Assembly (NCBI GenBank): GCA_964059195.1
Contig: CAXKWD010000007.1
Location: 1,860,001 to 1,924,000, forward strand
Length of the DNA stretch: 64,000 nt
Reading direction: 5' to 3'
Source: Ectobius pallidus
Lineage: Eukaryota > Arthropoda > Insecta > Blattodea > Ectobiidae
Both the position numbers and the translations under genes were made by a program. The notes below the pieces were generated by a model, which searched no databases, had not been told where the DNA came from, and was given only the letters and a program-made list of their open reading frames with translations. This document shows, piece by piece, positions 10,200 through 21,194 of this stretch (position 1 is its first letter; the number at the start of each line of letters is the position of its first letter).

Positions 10200-11440
10200 C
10201 ATGATTATACACTTCCTTCTTGTTTCTTCTTCCTTTTCTCTTCCCAAAATCTCTTCATTCTTTGACTGTGTTCCTCTTTCCTTTGTTCGGTCCATATTTT
10301 ACCTGTTTTCTTGCTTTCTTTTACAGTGAACTCTTGATAAACCGGACTAAAGTGGGCAGGGGTCTGTCCGAGTTATGAAATGTCCGTCTTATGGAGGGGA
10401 AATGAGAAAATTGTATCTAAGTAATGAAATTTCGTGAATAAGCTACAACAAGAAAAATGTATACGCAGAATATACGCAACTTATAGCTGGAACATAAAAC
10501 AAATAACACTTCTGTACTATAGTAAAATTTCTAGTCAAGAGTCTGAATTACATATTTTTACATTATTAGGACACGATGATATTCAATGTGGGCACTTTGA
10601 GCATATTTTTCTGAGGAGATTTAGGTCGAAAGATACTGTTAATGTTCTTTTGTGTTCTTGTGTTCTTTGTGTTGCTTTTGAATAATTACTTCTCTTGCAG
10701 TCCTAAAGTGGCCGTAGAATGGCTGTAGATCTGGGTCTGGATCGTCAAGAATCTGTCCGAGTTATCCAAAGTCCGGCTTATTGAGGTCCGAATTATCGAG
10801 AGTTCACTGTACTTCAAATTTTGCGTTCATAATTTTGTTTCTGAATTTGTTTCTTTCATTTATCATTTCCCTATTGATTCCTGCTTGTTTTAAGTCTTCT
10901 TCTATTTCTTGCAGCCAATTGGTTTTTTTGACTGAACTGTTAACTACATCAAAAATCCTCTTTGTGAGTCTGTTGTCGTTCATTCTATGTATGTGTCCAT
11001 AGAATGTTAGTCGGCGTTTTCTGATCATGTCTGTGAGTCTGTCTGTGTGTTCGTATAATTCTTTTGTTGGTCTCTTCATCCATATGCCATCTCTGTGTAT
11101 TGCTCCAAAAAATTTTCTGAGGATTTTACGTTCTATTTTTTCTGTCTCTATGATACCTGATGCTCCAATTGTGGTTGTTTCTGGTAGTACCACTGTATTG
11201 TAGTGCCTGAGTTTGGCCTGTCTTGAAATGTTTCTTTTATTGTAGTGCGTCCATGTGAGTTTGTACGCTTTCTGAAGTTTTTCTGTTCTTTCTATGTTGG
11301 ATGTCTTGTTTGATCCTCCTATCTGTATATACTCCCCTAAATACTTGAATTTTTCCACTCTTTTAATCTTCCCATATTTTGTGTGTAAGGCGTGTATGTT
11401 GTCTCTTTTTCTTTCCATGTACTGCGTTTTTTCATATGAT
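10200..11440 (-). mobile_element. LINE ORF2 C-terminal fragment split by a pogo-like MITE
   Basis: The minus strand at 11418-10812 gives a 204-residue frame: FKYLGEYIQIGG, SRQAKLRHYNTVVLPETTTI, IRKRRLTFYGHIHRM and NWLQEIEEDLKQAGI. These are the 'kYLG', 'k..ly..vv.P...YG' and 'rR.l.w.GHi.RM' blocks that follow the reverse transcriptase in several LINE clades. The catalytic FADD part is absent. The 3' part resumes beyond the MITE (10324-10809) at about 10200-10320. The left end on this strand runs into an (AT)n tract. Confidence 0.72.
10324..10809 (+). mobile_element. pogo/Tigger-like MITE, 486 bp
   Basis: Terminal inverted repeats cagtgaactcttgataaacc and its near complement ending tcgagagttcactg, both flanked by TA (10322-10323 and 10810-10811). 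The interior repeats the theme 'gtccgagttat' and 'gtccg.cttat'. No transposase. It interrupts a LINE fragment, so it is younger than that LINE. Confidence 0.88.
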
Positions 11441-11446
11441 ATATGT

Positions 11447-11448
<2 letters not shown>

Positions 11449-11493
<45 letters not shown>
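11449..11493. repeat. (AT)n microsatellite
   Basis: About 22 AT units at the border between the LINE fragment and the Harbinger relic. Confidence 0.95.
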
Positions 11494-11495
<2 letters not shown>

Positions 11496-11510
11496 ATATT
11501 TAAATTCTAA

Positions 11511-12360
11511 GGCCGGTATTCATAGTTGCAATAAGTCATACTCATGACGAAGTTACTTTATAAAGTGAAGCCTGACAAAGTCTAACTCACTGCTATTCAT
11601 AGTCACTAAAGTACGACTTATTTGTTGAAATAAGCTAATCTTTATCAAGTCAAGGGACCCCTGACTTATTTCAGTTTAAGCCAGAACCATGGACGGTTAT
11701 TACTGAAGAACTGGGCAAGGTATTAGAAGAAAATCGCACCCCAAAGCTTTATTTGAAAAACATGATTGATCCATTTAAATTCTACACTGACAATGAATTT
11801 AAAAAGAAGTTTCATTGAAGAAAACAAAGTTTTGGAAATATCAATCGGCATTTCGTATCAGCCAAGCTTCCTAAGCTGTTATGAATCTCTAGATAACAAT
11901 AATAAATATCGAAATAAATACATAAGCGTACCACTATTAATTCAGAATTATGTCCAACCTAATATATACACAGAATATTCTCAAAAAACTATTGATGAGC
12001 TTACTTACACGCTGCATAATATGACTGGATGAATTGAATTCTTTGTTTGCAATGCACAGCGCCGTCTGTATTTTTATATCACAACAGCCAAATACGTACC
12101 CATACGGCTTTGCATTACACAAAAACTGAATAAATCTGAAATACAATTCACTGATTCAATTGTTACTGCAGTTATCACATGATTTTTCATATTTTCGAGT
12201 TTGACTTTTAACATGTAAAATAAGTAGAGCTTAATGAAGTCAGACTTAATAAAGTATGACTTTAAAGAAGACTATGAATACGAAAAACATATAAGTTGAG
12301 TTGTCTAATAAGCTTAGCTTTGTTAAGTCATTCTTAAGTTGACAACTATGAATACCACCC
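11511..12360 (+). mobile_element. PIF/Harbinger relic, 850 bp
   Basis: Inverted ends GGCCGGTATTCATAGTTG and CAACTATGAATACCACCC with TAA duplications at 11508-11510 and 12361-12363, the 3-bp TWA target of the superfamily. At about 11742-11817 the plus strand reads TPKLYLKNMIDPFKFYTDNE, like the N-terminus of HARBI1-type transposases ('..dr.dPle.y.d.EF..rfr'). Stops and frameshifts follow. Subrepeats of 'aagt(c/a)(a/t)gactta' fill both ends. Confidence 0.8.
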
Positions 12361-12439
12361 TAAAAGTTTTTAAAAAGTAGGTTCGTGTTTTAACAATTTT
12401 GCCCACCCTCCCTCCTGAAGCTGGACATGGGGGAGGAAA

Positions 12440-12650
12440 GACATATCTCAAAAGTATTGACTGGGAGACCCGAAGGGAAAAGACCACTTGGAAGACCTAG
12501 ATCTATTATGATAGATTTAAGGGAAGTAGGATTTGCGAGAGATGGTTGGATGGAGTTAGCGCAGAAAAGGGTTGAATGGCGGCAATGAACCTTCAGGTCC
12601 CATAAAATAGATAATATTTCTTTAGCTTGCTGAGGAATTGTCTATTGCCA
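12440..12650 (+). mobile_element. LINE ORF2 C-terminal fragment
   Basis: The plus strand reads LTGRPEGKRPLGRPRSIMID then LREVGFARDGWMELAQKRVE and a stop. The 'G.R..GRP..rW.ddi......W...A.dR..WR' ending is typical of several LINE clades. The 3' UTR matches 4380-4440. Confidence 0.68.
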
Positions 12651-12723
12651 TTGAGCAAGTAAGTATCCAGTGATGCAATGTATCTACTGTGACAGGCTCA
12701 GCATTCTTGTGACGTTGTGCAAA

Positions 12724-12730
12724 TAAGATG

Positions 12731-12772
<42 letters not shown>

Positions 12773-13103
12773 TTTATTTGCAGCCAATAGTCCTTTTACA
12801 AGTTTCTGGCATTGTCATGTTTCAGTATGCAATACTGAATTAAACTTAAATTTAGTACAAATTTGATCTAGTTAGCATTTACATTACATTTACATTAACT
12901 TAACTTAAATGTTGGATTCAGCCTACATACAATAATTCATATATAATAACTGAAATAACAGCAGTGTTGAGTCTAAAACTAATCTAACTACATGTTTACA
13001 ATTCATCTAGACCATACAGACATTTTGTTGTAAGGAATCCTTTTAGTTTTAGTTTGAATTGACATTTTGAGACCTCTGCAAGCGATTTAATTTCTGATGG
13101 TAA
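12724..13103 (-). mobile_element. LINE 3' fragment with (ATT)n tail
   Basis: The minus strand at 13103-12995 reads LPSEIKSLAEVSKCQFKLKL and FLTTKCLYGLDEL then a stop, another RT C-terminus ('LP..Ik.......Fk..LK.fLl'). The tail is the microsatellite at 12730-12772. Its upstream part is cut off by the Helitron that starts at 13104. Confidence 0.65.
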
Positions 13104-14011
13104 TCTCTATATATATAAAAGGCTTTGTCCTGACTGACTGAATGACTGAATGACAGGAATCAACGTACAGCCTAAACTATAACAGGTAGAGACTTGGAAT
13201 TTTGACAGTACCTTCGTTTCATAATGTAGGTGCTCACTAAGAAAGGATTTTTAAAAATTCAGATTCTAAATGCCTAAAATCAAATGTTTTTGAGAATACT
13301 TAATCCCTTCTTACACAGAATTATCGAATCCGAATCACATTTGACATTAAAACATATTGTTACCAGCGGGTCTCACATGGCCTTGGAAAAAAAATGAAAG
13401 TAGAATAAATTTGACAAATGAGAGAAACAAATGAGAGAACTATCAATATCCACGAAAATAATGAAGTCACATAACTTTCTTTACCCTGGACATAGAGAAA
13501 ACAATACGAGGTATGGTAATATATATATTATTATATCACAGAATGAAATTCACGAAAATAATGCAGTCACATAACTTCCTCTGCCTGGAAATAGAGAAAA
13601 CAATACGAGGTAAGGTAATATGTTTTGGGAAGAGATGTATGAAAGTGATATTGTATTTCTGTTGAATTTCATTCCGAAAACGGTTTTATGGTAACATGAT
13701 AGTGAGAAACAAAATTTTCAGCCACGATAATACAATTTTATGTTACCGGAATTTCTGTTTCTTCTTATTAGAACCCCTCCCAGGCTTGCTGTGTACTGTA
13801 CAAGCGATGGGATGCAAAATTCTACATATAGCCATAAAAGCTATTTCAAACATTTTCTTAGGGGATAGTTTGAGTGTGATAAGTCGTTCTTTCTACTTCA
13901 AATTATAAATACCTATATAAGGACCTAGAATTTATAAATCTAAAGTCCTTCATAAGTTAATTTCCAATTACAAAATAAAAAACCCGGGCGACGCCGGGCC
14001 TTTTAAGCTAG
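13104..14011 (+). mobile_element. Non-autonomous Helitron, 908 bp
   Basis: Starts TCTCTATATATATAAAAGG after an A (13103) and ends CTAG (14008-14011) before a T, the A^T target rule of Helitrons. Just before the end lies the GC-rich hairpin cccgggcgacgccgggc (13983-13999). There are no TIRs and no target duplication. The interior contains two copies of 'cac.ataactt.ctttgcc' near 13450 and 13565. No Rep/helicase coding sequence. Other 3' ends are at 8684 and 36858. Confidence 0.87.
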
Positions 14012-14459
14012 TTTATTATATAACTTGATTCCTTGATGAGAGAAAGCCGTACATAATAAGAGTATTCTACCTCGCCAGCTAATAGCATACTAATGTGTTG
14101 GTCTACTTCATTATGACTAAGCATTGCTTAGCTGCAGTGAAATTAACTTCTCAAGTTCTACAGTAACAAAATTCCCTGTCCACTAAATTTTCAGTCAAAA
14201 CAGAGTTGAGTCCTGGTATATCCCATGAAGCCGTGTTTATAATCAACCGGTTGATGTCGACAGCAGTGACTGCAAAATCAGATCATTCTTTACACTGATG
14301 TGAATTAATCATGTAACTTCTAAATGTGTAGGAGTTTGCAATTATTATAAAAACGTTCAGAGTTCATATCTAGACCTCTGAAGACCCTGGCTGTATTGCC
14401 TATGTGCCATCTATCTCAAACAATACATATTTCATACAGTCCCCATGGTTTCATTCACA
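14012..14459. other. Intron, nothing recognised
   Basis: No ORF or repeat border seen between the Helitron and the MITE at 14462. Confidence 0.4.
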
Positions 14460-14461
14460 TA

Positions 14462-14984
14462 CAGGGTGTTAATGAATAACACCGAAATATTTTACCTGTG
14501 TATAAAGGGGACATAGATAAGCAATTTTTATTAGGAGATTTTTGCTCTATGACGTAAAATGTGTACGCTACAGGGCATTAAAGTCATTACAATTTGGTGC
14601 TCATAAGTCAATAATTAAGCAAAAAAGGTTAAAATTTTCAATAAATTGATTTCATGCCTTCTTAGTGAACGATAAAAACCTGATTCTTAATCATTCATCA
14701 ATAGCTTTATCATTATTTAGTGTTTCCATAATCTGGAAAATTTACAGACTAAATCAGATGACTGCATTAGTTCTTTTATTCATAATTTCAGTGTTAACAA
14801 CAAAGTTCCATTGTTTTGCATTTTTTCAAATCTTAGAAGTCAGTGGCGGGCATGCCCTGGGTGATTTTATGCTTTAACAGGAAAAATTTAATCAATAGAG
14901 CAAAAATGTCCTAATAAAAGTAGCTTGTCTATGCCCCCTCTATACACAAGTTAAAATATTTCGGTCTTATTCGTTAACACTCTG
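14462..14984 (+). mobile_element. mariner-type MITE, 523 bp
   Basis: Begins cagggtgttaatgaataaca and ends with the near complement ...cgttaacactctg, flanked by TA (14460-14461 and 14985-14986). The TIR similarity runs for about 80 bp (ccgaaatatttta, gtgtataaaggggcata-like, cctaataaaa). No transposase remains. It ends 83 bp from a macroglobulin exon. Confidence 0.85.
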
Positions 14985-15067
14985 TATATTGGACAATATC
15001 TCTAATGTGAAGATTAAGCACTGTATGGATAGAAGCCAAGGCCCCTGGTAAGTGCGTGTGTACTCAC

Positions 15068-15254
15068 CCAGCATCGTCCTCAGGTCCACTTTCATCTCCC
15101 ACACTCCCGGCTTCTCCACCGACATCTTGAGCTCCTGGTAGCTGAGACTGGAGCGACCACCAGAGCGAGTCGACACCTCGGATCTGATCTCCATGCGACT
15201 CCTCAGCAGCCTTTCTATTGGGAGGGGGGAGCCATCTTGGAACTGCACTGCGAT
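15068..15254 (-). CDS. Mcr: Mcr-like macroglobulin exon (MG4 region)
   Basis: 187 bp, phase 0 in and phase 1 out; acceptor ttctacttag, donor gtgagt. It encodes IAVQFQDGSPLPIERLL... and VEKPGVWEMKVDLRTMLG, the 'v.v.d.dG.pl......' opening of a macroglobulin MG4 domain. The intron in front of the acceptor has a short tandem of the hexamer agtaga (15256-15276) immediately outside the exon. A second open frame over the same bases is a shadow. Confidence 0.78.
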
Positions 15255-15299
15255 CTAAGTAGAAGTAGAAGTAGAAGCTTGGACAATGAACAGCACTTA

Positions 15300-16015
15300 A
15301 TGTTATCACTTTTATGAAGTCTCACATTTTATTGTGTTGTATTAGATGACCAGTTCGAGGGGTGGCAATGCCTAACTTTCTATAGATAGATAACAGGAGG
15401 CCTCCCACACGACAGCCTAGAAGGCTTATTGTGCTGCCCCTTTGTTGGAGAAGCTCTTGGCTTCCTTTCCCAAGGTTTTTCCTGGATAGTTACCAGGATT
15501 TTCAGCAATAAAACATGTTTCACCCCACAGTTTAAATGTTGCTTTTGATAATTTATGAAGATAACAGTGTTGACAATCAGCGATGGCTAGTGTAAAATGA
15601 AAAGACTTGAACAGACAGGCGTTAGATGTTTTGCTATGCGGTGTTCACCACAGATCAATCAACTTCCAAAACACTATGAGCATGAAATATTGGTTAATGG
15701 AAAACAGAAACAATTAAAAATTCTTTTATTGAATGCAAAAATAGTTGCTTGCAGACTAATACTGTATTATGAGTGGTTCAATGATTCACAGTTATGTATT
15801 GCCTCGTATGTATGAATAAATAGCTTTTAACTCTGTATCTGTTTTCGCACTTTCGTTAGTAGAATGTTCAAATAACCAGTAACATTTCCCCTTCCTTCTG
15901 CTCTTGTTGTCATACATTATAAATATAAAATAAAAATTACTGAAATATTTGTGAGTCCAGTTAAAGTCTTAATAACAAAAATTATATTTCTTAAATAACT
16001 GTGACATGCAATCAT
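15300..16015. other. Intron of 768 bp, nothing clear
   Basis: A plus-strand open stretch at 15597-15815 (72 residues) has no recognisable domain and is not supported as a gene. The rest is AT-rich. Confidence 0.35.
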
Positions 16016-16022
16016 CACTTAC

Positions 16023-16247
16023 GTAGCAGTAAAATGGCATGGATGGCTTAAACACTTGTGGAGATCCACCGAGGAAAGCCACCTTGATGGACGAGTTGAA
16101 GATCTGAGCAACGGAGTAGCCTTCCACCACCTCGTCCAGGAAGCGATCACCCACTGTCGCTGTTACTTTAACCTCCATACCCTCGAGTGACGGCACATAC
16201 TGCTCGAGCTCAGAGATGGGGTACTTGAAGTGATACACGCCATAGAA
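16023..16247 (-). CDS. Mcr: Mcr-like macroglobulin exon (MG3/MG4 junction)
   Basis: 225 bp, phase 0 on both sides, 75 residues; acceptor gtttgttgcag, donor gtaagt. FYGVYHFKYPISELEQYVPS is the typical MG3 end ('f.v..YpI..l......'), and QVFKPSMPFYCY is the conserved 'fkPG.Pf...V' start of MG4, though the glycine after FKP is a serine here. NSS is a possible N-glycosylation site. A 19.5-kb intron separates it from the upstream exon at 35721-36047. Confidence 0.85.
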
Positions 16248-16452
16248 CTGCAACAAACGTCACAACTGTACACATGCTGAGACACTTCCCTCACTAGAGG
16301 CTGCTCCTGTAGTATTTATACAATCCCTACTATTTTGTTACAGAATATTATCGAACATAGAACGATTCTGAAACCTTGAGGGTAGTAAATAATAATAAAC
16401 AACCTGTAATTAAAATAAAGTAAATTCTGTTCATGTTAATTTTAGTATTATA

Positions 16453-17899
16453 CAGCAGAAGCAATGACCCATTTTACACATTTTATTTAAGCATGAAAAA
16501 ATACAGCTCCACATTATTAGTGCACTGTTCGAAAGAACACTTCTTACCACTTATTACACACGTCACTTTTTGTAAATTATGTCCTTCAGGTGTCCACCAT
16601 TGTTAGCGATGCAACTTTTGGCACAAACACGCACACTCTCCATAACCTTACAAAGAGAGTCGCCTGTTATGGCCTCAATTTTGGCGTGAATGTTTGTTTT
16701 CAAGTCCTCAATAGTTGTTGGCCTGTTAGCATACAAAAATATATAATCAATATTAAAAATTAAAATGAATTGTACAACGGTGGATGCCTTTAAAACACTA
16801 TAAAACACAACGTTTCGGCCCTGTTCCTGTGGGCCTTCCTCAGGTGACTGGCCCACAGGAACAGGGCCGAAACGTTGTGTTTTATAGTGTTTTAAAGGCA
16901 TCCACCGTTGTACAATTCATTTTAATTTTTAATATTGATTATATATTTTTAGCATTCACGGTGGAAATCAGGACCACAATATGACTAATTGTATCTGTTA
17001 GCATACACTTTGGATTTCAGGAATCCCTACAGAAAATAATCACAAGCCGATAAATCAGGCGAACGGGCTGGCCAGTTAACATCACCAAAGCGGGAAGCAA
17101 GATGCCCTGGAAACATTCTACGCAAGGCTGTCATGGATGTTCTGGCTGCGTGAGAGGTTGCACCGTCTTGTTGGAACCACAACGACTGCATTTCCTGCAT
17201 TACAAACTGTTGCAACATAACATATCGATCTGATGTTACATAGACACTGTTACCCGCTTCATTCTCAAAAAAATACGGACCAAGAATACACTACCTAGAC
17301 ACGCCACACCCAGTGGTCTTTCATGAATCTGACAAGGATTGGTAGGTGCCCAGTATCTAAAGTTTTGTTTATCCACATAGTCAGATAAGTGAAAATGGGC
17401 CTTGTCAGACATCATGAAATTGTTGCACCACTTGGAGTTTGTAGGGATGGAACTTCTTTTCCAGATGCAACATCCGTCGCACACTTCCTTCCGAGATATT
17501 ATGAACTTGAGAATGCCAACGAACTGATCGTGTTGGACTTTGCTCTTAAGCAGCTATTACTCTTGCAATGCTGTCCGGGGTGCAAACCATACGTGGCCTA
17601 CCAGGAGGATTCTTGTTTGATGCAGATGCTGTTGCTCTGAACTGCTGGACCCATCTCGTAATCGACTTCCAGGACAGAACTTGATCATTCCGACCAATGT
17701 CAAAATTTTGCCTGTGTTCGTATGACACTTTTGAAAAAGTTTCAATTACAAATGCATGATGTTCATTCGACCAACGCTCCATACTGACAGGCAATACTTT
17801 GAACTGCACTGCACACTGGTACCAACATCAACTCTCTAGAAGGTCTTGTTCAACAATGGTGCGCAATTTAAAATGGGTCATTGTTTCTGCCGCACCCTG
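16453..17899 (-). mobile_element. DUF4817-type IS630/mariner element, broken by a palindromic insert
   Basis: TA flanks at 16451-16452 and 17900-17901; ends share caatgacccatttta (right end cagggtgcggcagaaacaat; the left end lacks about 7 bp of it). The minus strand reads, in order, MERWSNEHHAFVIETFSKVS (HTH head, 17809-17550), GACHFHLSD-like DKAHFHLSDYVDKQNFRYW near 17400, FQQDGATSHAARTSMTALRR and ARSPDLSACDYFL (17170-17027; the second and third catalytic aspartates of the DDE/D core), then TTIEDLKTNIHAKIEAITGD after the insert. Several frameshifts make it a pseudogene. It is interrupted at 16736-16994. Confidence 0.82.
16736..16994. mobile_element. Retroposed insert with a perfect 101-bp-arm palindrome
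   Basis: The 13-bp direct repeat ctgttagcataca flanks it (16723-16735 and 16995-17007), so it is an insertion into the transposase gene. The arms 16735-16835 and 16850-16950 are perfect inverted copies (101 nt each) around the 14-nt spacer ttcctcaggtgact. The remaining 44 bp (16951-16994) are unique. No coding content; in an RNA it would form one very long hairpin. Confidence 0.9.
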
Positions 17900-18337
17900 T
17901 ACTAAACCGAATTTGTTACTTTCAAGAAAATGGCCAAGAAGAAGCTTCGACTTGAGCAACGCCCCAATAGCTGCCATTTGTCGCAGAAAGACAAGAACTA
18001 TAAGACCAGCTGATTGCAAACTTGTATGTTTAATTATGGCCGAACAAACATGTAACTTGCCTATTATGATAATTACGATACTCGAATGAAAATTATGAAA
18101 CAACAGTGAAACTAGAATTTTTTTCATTGCCAAATATGTTTTATTAATAATTTCGGTTGTTTTTATCATTATTACTTCTTCATACACAAATACACATATG
18201 AAAATTAAAACATTGATCCATTGTATATGTGTATTTGTGTATTTTTTAATGATTCAAGTTAACTATAAGACAATGGAAAAAGGACTATATGTGAACATTA
18301 TTACTTCTACAAGTAAGAATCAGCTTGAAAAATTTCA

Positions 18338-18408
18338 TGTCATAACCGGGATTTGAACACGGATCTTCAGCTTAACGCGCTGATGCTCTACCATTGAGCT
18401 ACCATGAC
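18338..18408 (-). tRNA. tRNA-like sequence (left copy)
   Basis: 71 nt that fold as a tRNA: acceptor GTCATGG/TTATGAC (two G-T pairs), D stem GCTC/GAGC, anticodon stem TCAGC/GCTGA, T stem CCGTG/CCCGG with one mismatch and loop TTCAAAT. The loop GCGTTAA places GTT at the anticodon but has C instead of T at position 33, so a working tRNA is doubtful. It is part of the repeat unit. Confidence 0.4.
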
Positions 18409-18812
18409 AACATGCCAGTATGACATCAAATTCCTCAACTGATTCAGAAGATAAGGCAAACCACGGGAGGTTTCTCTCCATTGAGAACACACATCCAAAT
18501 GGCGTCCTACCCTTGTAGGTACTTTGAAGCCTAGTTATTATTTATATACTATTAATTAAGTGGAAGGAAAGGAAATAGACATTAAATCCATGTCTGGGAT
18601 ATTAATACAAGTAAGAATCAGCTTGAAAAAAAAAATTTTTTTTTATTTCCTTTCCTTCCACTTAATTAATAGTATATAAATAATAACTAGGCTTCAAAGT
18701 ACCTACAAGGGTAGGACGCCATTTGGATGTGTGTTCTCAATGGAGAGAAACCTCCCGTGGTTTGCCTTGTCTTCTGAATCAGTTGAGGAATTTGATGTCA
18801 TACTGGCATGTT

Positions 18813-18883
18813 GTCATGGTAGCTCAATGGTAGAGCATCAGCGCGTTAAGCTGAAGATCCGTGTTCAAATCCCGGTTATGACA
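18813..18883 (+). tRNA. tRNA-like sequence (right copy)
   Basis: Identical by eye to the copy on the other strand at 18338-18408. A-box-like tagctcaatgg and B-box-like gttcaaatccc are present, so pol III transcription is possible. Same position-33 defect. Confidence 0.4.
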
Positions 18884-19089
18884 TGAAATTTTTCAAGCTG
18901 ATTCTTACTTGTATTAATATCCCAGACATGGATTTAATATCTATTTCCTTTCCTTCCACTTAATTAATATTATTACTTCTTTTGTCCGTAATATAGGTAC
19001 TATATGCAGAGTAAGTGTTGTGTTCGACCCCAATTGAAAGTTAAGTTTTAACATAAATACATGTTTCGAATTCTCCTGAATCCAAATCA

Positions 19090-19330
19090 GTGAACATCCT
19101 ACCTCCACAACGGAAAATCATAAGAAAACTAAGTTTTGTATTTGGGTCAGGTACCTTCTAAAGATGTGAGCCGACGTTTGGCGACAAGTTTCTCTTATTT
19201 TTAAGGGGACTTTACATTAAGAAATTTTCGTTTTTTGTAATTTTCTCAAAAATGGCTCTGACGATTTTCTTTAAATTTTGTACAAGAGCTAAAACTAGAC
19301 ATCTTAAAATCACAATAACACTTTTTGATT
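19090..19330 (-). repeat. GACAGACG-family repeat fragment
   Basis: Reverse complement matches 27780-27965 (ggtaccttc, aagatgtgag, cttatttttaaggggacttt). It lacks the minisatellite and hairpin end. Confidence 0.6.
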
Positions 19331-19389
19331 TGAGATATGTATATAAACAGTGCTGCTAAATATATAATTAACTACTTTCCTTCTCTAAA

Positions 19390-20225
19390 ATAAATGGTGC
19401 AAAATATATTGCACAAACTTTCTCGTATAGATGTGTTAAATCCTAGCACAGAGAAAAGTAAATTAAGGAAACAACTACATTTTTATAACACTAACAGGTA
19501 TCTAGAACAGAAGGCATCAGGGCCGATCTTTATGTACTATGCTTCTTCCGTGAAATAATAATAATAATAATAATAATCAATTGTGGAGCATAGATATTTT
19601 GAGTGGGTGTACACATCAGTCATTAAAATTTCTTTGTCTAAGTAAATCATGCATTTGACAAAATTTATTACATAACGAAAGAACTCTATTTGAACAAAGA
19701 ATGTAACACAAGAAAAGCTTAAATATTTTGAGAATCTTAATTTTCCACAATAAATATCTCTGAAACAGGTAGGCTACTGTGAAATCGTCCAACATGACCA
19801 AGATCACCAAATTTTCTTATAGTATAGAAACTTCTGTTTTACAAATATATTTTCCTTTATATTTTATATCCAGTGATGATAGAATTAGGTGGCCATATTA
19901 TAAGGCTTGAGTTCCTATTGATATCAACATTATTCTAACCCTCCGCTACGACTGCCGCTTAACTATGTGGATGATATTATGCATTATTTAGACTATCTAT
20001 ACAAAATTTGTTACTTAATAAAGTGAGTTGTAGAATTAATGTTAACGTAAGAGATCCCAGCCAATATAACAGTGCAGTATAACAGTGAGCTGCATTGCCG
20101 GCATGGTGGACGAATAATGGTGTTGGCAGCATCGTATGATCGTTCATAGACAACCGACAGGCTGCATAACCATACAAAGCAGCAAGTGCAAAACCACAGT
20201 ACCAGTATGATTGTTGTGTTGTTGT

Positions 20226-20264
<39 letters not shown>

Positions 20265-21180
20265 TATTATTATTATTATTATTAATAATTATTATTATTA
20301 CTTAACTTATATCACATGCTTTAACTGGATATACATCATATCACGTGCATAGAATGTTTGCATGAACCATTAGTCTATAGTAACAACTTATTCGCGTCAT
20401 CTGTTTCTATTGTTTAGTGATGTCTTCTTATGTGATATTCAGTTTAAACGATTATAATATCCAGTGACATAGCGGCGATGAGTTATGGAAAATAAACAAG
20501 TCCTACAAATCTGATGATTGCCTTTCTCTATGAGGAAACCATGAAAAACCCAAATTAATTTAGGCAGCCACGAGGTTTTATTTGAACCCAGGACCTCTTC
20601 CCTGTTAGCCTATACCACCTCGATGTAATTGGTTTTGGCATGTTCATTACGACTGAGGTAAATTGACTGCATTTCAGAACAATTAGTTTTCTTGTTACTA
20701 AGGGCAACAAAATGTCATTCATATTTTAATTAACATGTATGTTCTGACATTCGCATTTAAGCCTTATTTATTTCTACCTGTTAATTGTATAAAGAAATGT
20801 GTTAAACAAAAAATAATTTTAATTTTTTCTACAACTTCATGTATTGCCCTACTGTAATGTAGATAGCCTAGAAAATTGAAAATGGAAACGAACAAAGTAC
20901 CCCCTTAGTCAGTTTTGCAGAAAAACAAATATATCCATTTTATTAGTCATAGACAAGAGTTTCAAGTTATAAATTCTTTTATTAAAATTGTTAGAGCCAA
21001 GTTTTCAAAAATCTATTTTTTTTATTTTTATTTCATGACAATTCCCCTTAATATTTCAGTTATAAAAACCGAATTCCAAAAAAGCCCTTCATTCAAAATG
21101 AGACACTTATGCATTGGGCTTGTCCACAGATAGACATCATTTTAAAAACACTTTTTTTCGGTTTTTAGGCATAGTGGAAC
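19390..21180 (+). repeat. Copy 2 of the ~2-kb duplicated block
   Basis: Same order of landmarks as 1706-3960, with the empty hAT target near 20360-20372 (tttgcatgaaccatta). It contains a mirror-like (AAT)n(ATT)n tract at 20229-20297 and ends with a fragment of the GACAGACG family at 20880-21180. Confidence 0.65.
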
Positions 21181-21194
21181 ATGGAAAGATAAAG

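Larger units (their letters stand above)
18308..18968. mobile_element. Inverted dimer of a 298-bp tRNA-bearing repeat, with 11-bp target duplication
   Basis: The direct repeat attattacttc flanks it (18297-18307 and 18969-18979). Left half: unit in minus orientation, with acaagtaagaatcagcttga at 18309 and again at 18607 (period 298). Right half: unit in plus orientation, with tatttcctttccttccactt at 18644 and again at 18942 (period 298). The centre is a run of about ten A followed by ten T. So each half is a little more than one unit of a head-to-tail repeat, and the halves face each other. A diverged monomer is at 21195-21395. Confidence 0.85.

Noticed and set aside
12730..12772. CRISPR-like or satellite array at the AAT and ATT tracts
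   Set aside because: Plain microsatellites, one of them the tail of a LINE.
16784..16984. Two similar open frames on opposite strands (MPLKHYKTQRFG...)
   Set aside because: They arise because the palindrome reads the same on both strands; not genes.
18338..18883. Two functional tRNA-Asn genes
   Set aside because: Fold is fair, but C at position 33, a T-stem mismatch and location in a mobile repeat argue against working tRNAs; kept only as tRNA-like.
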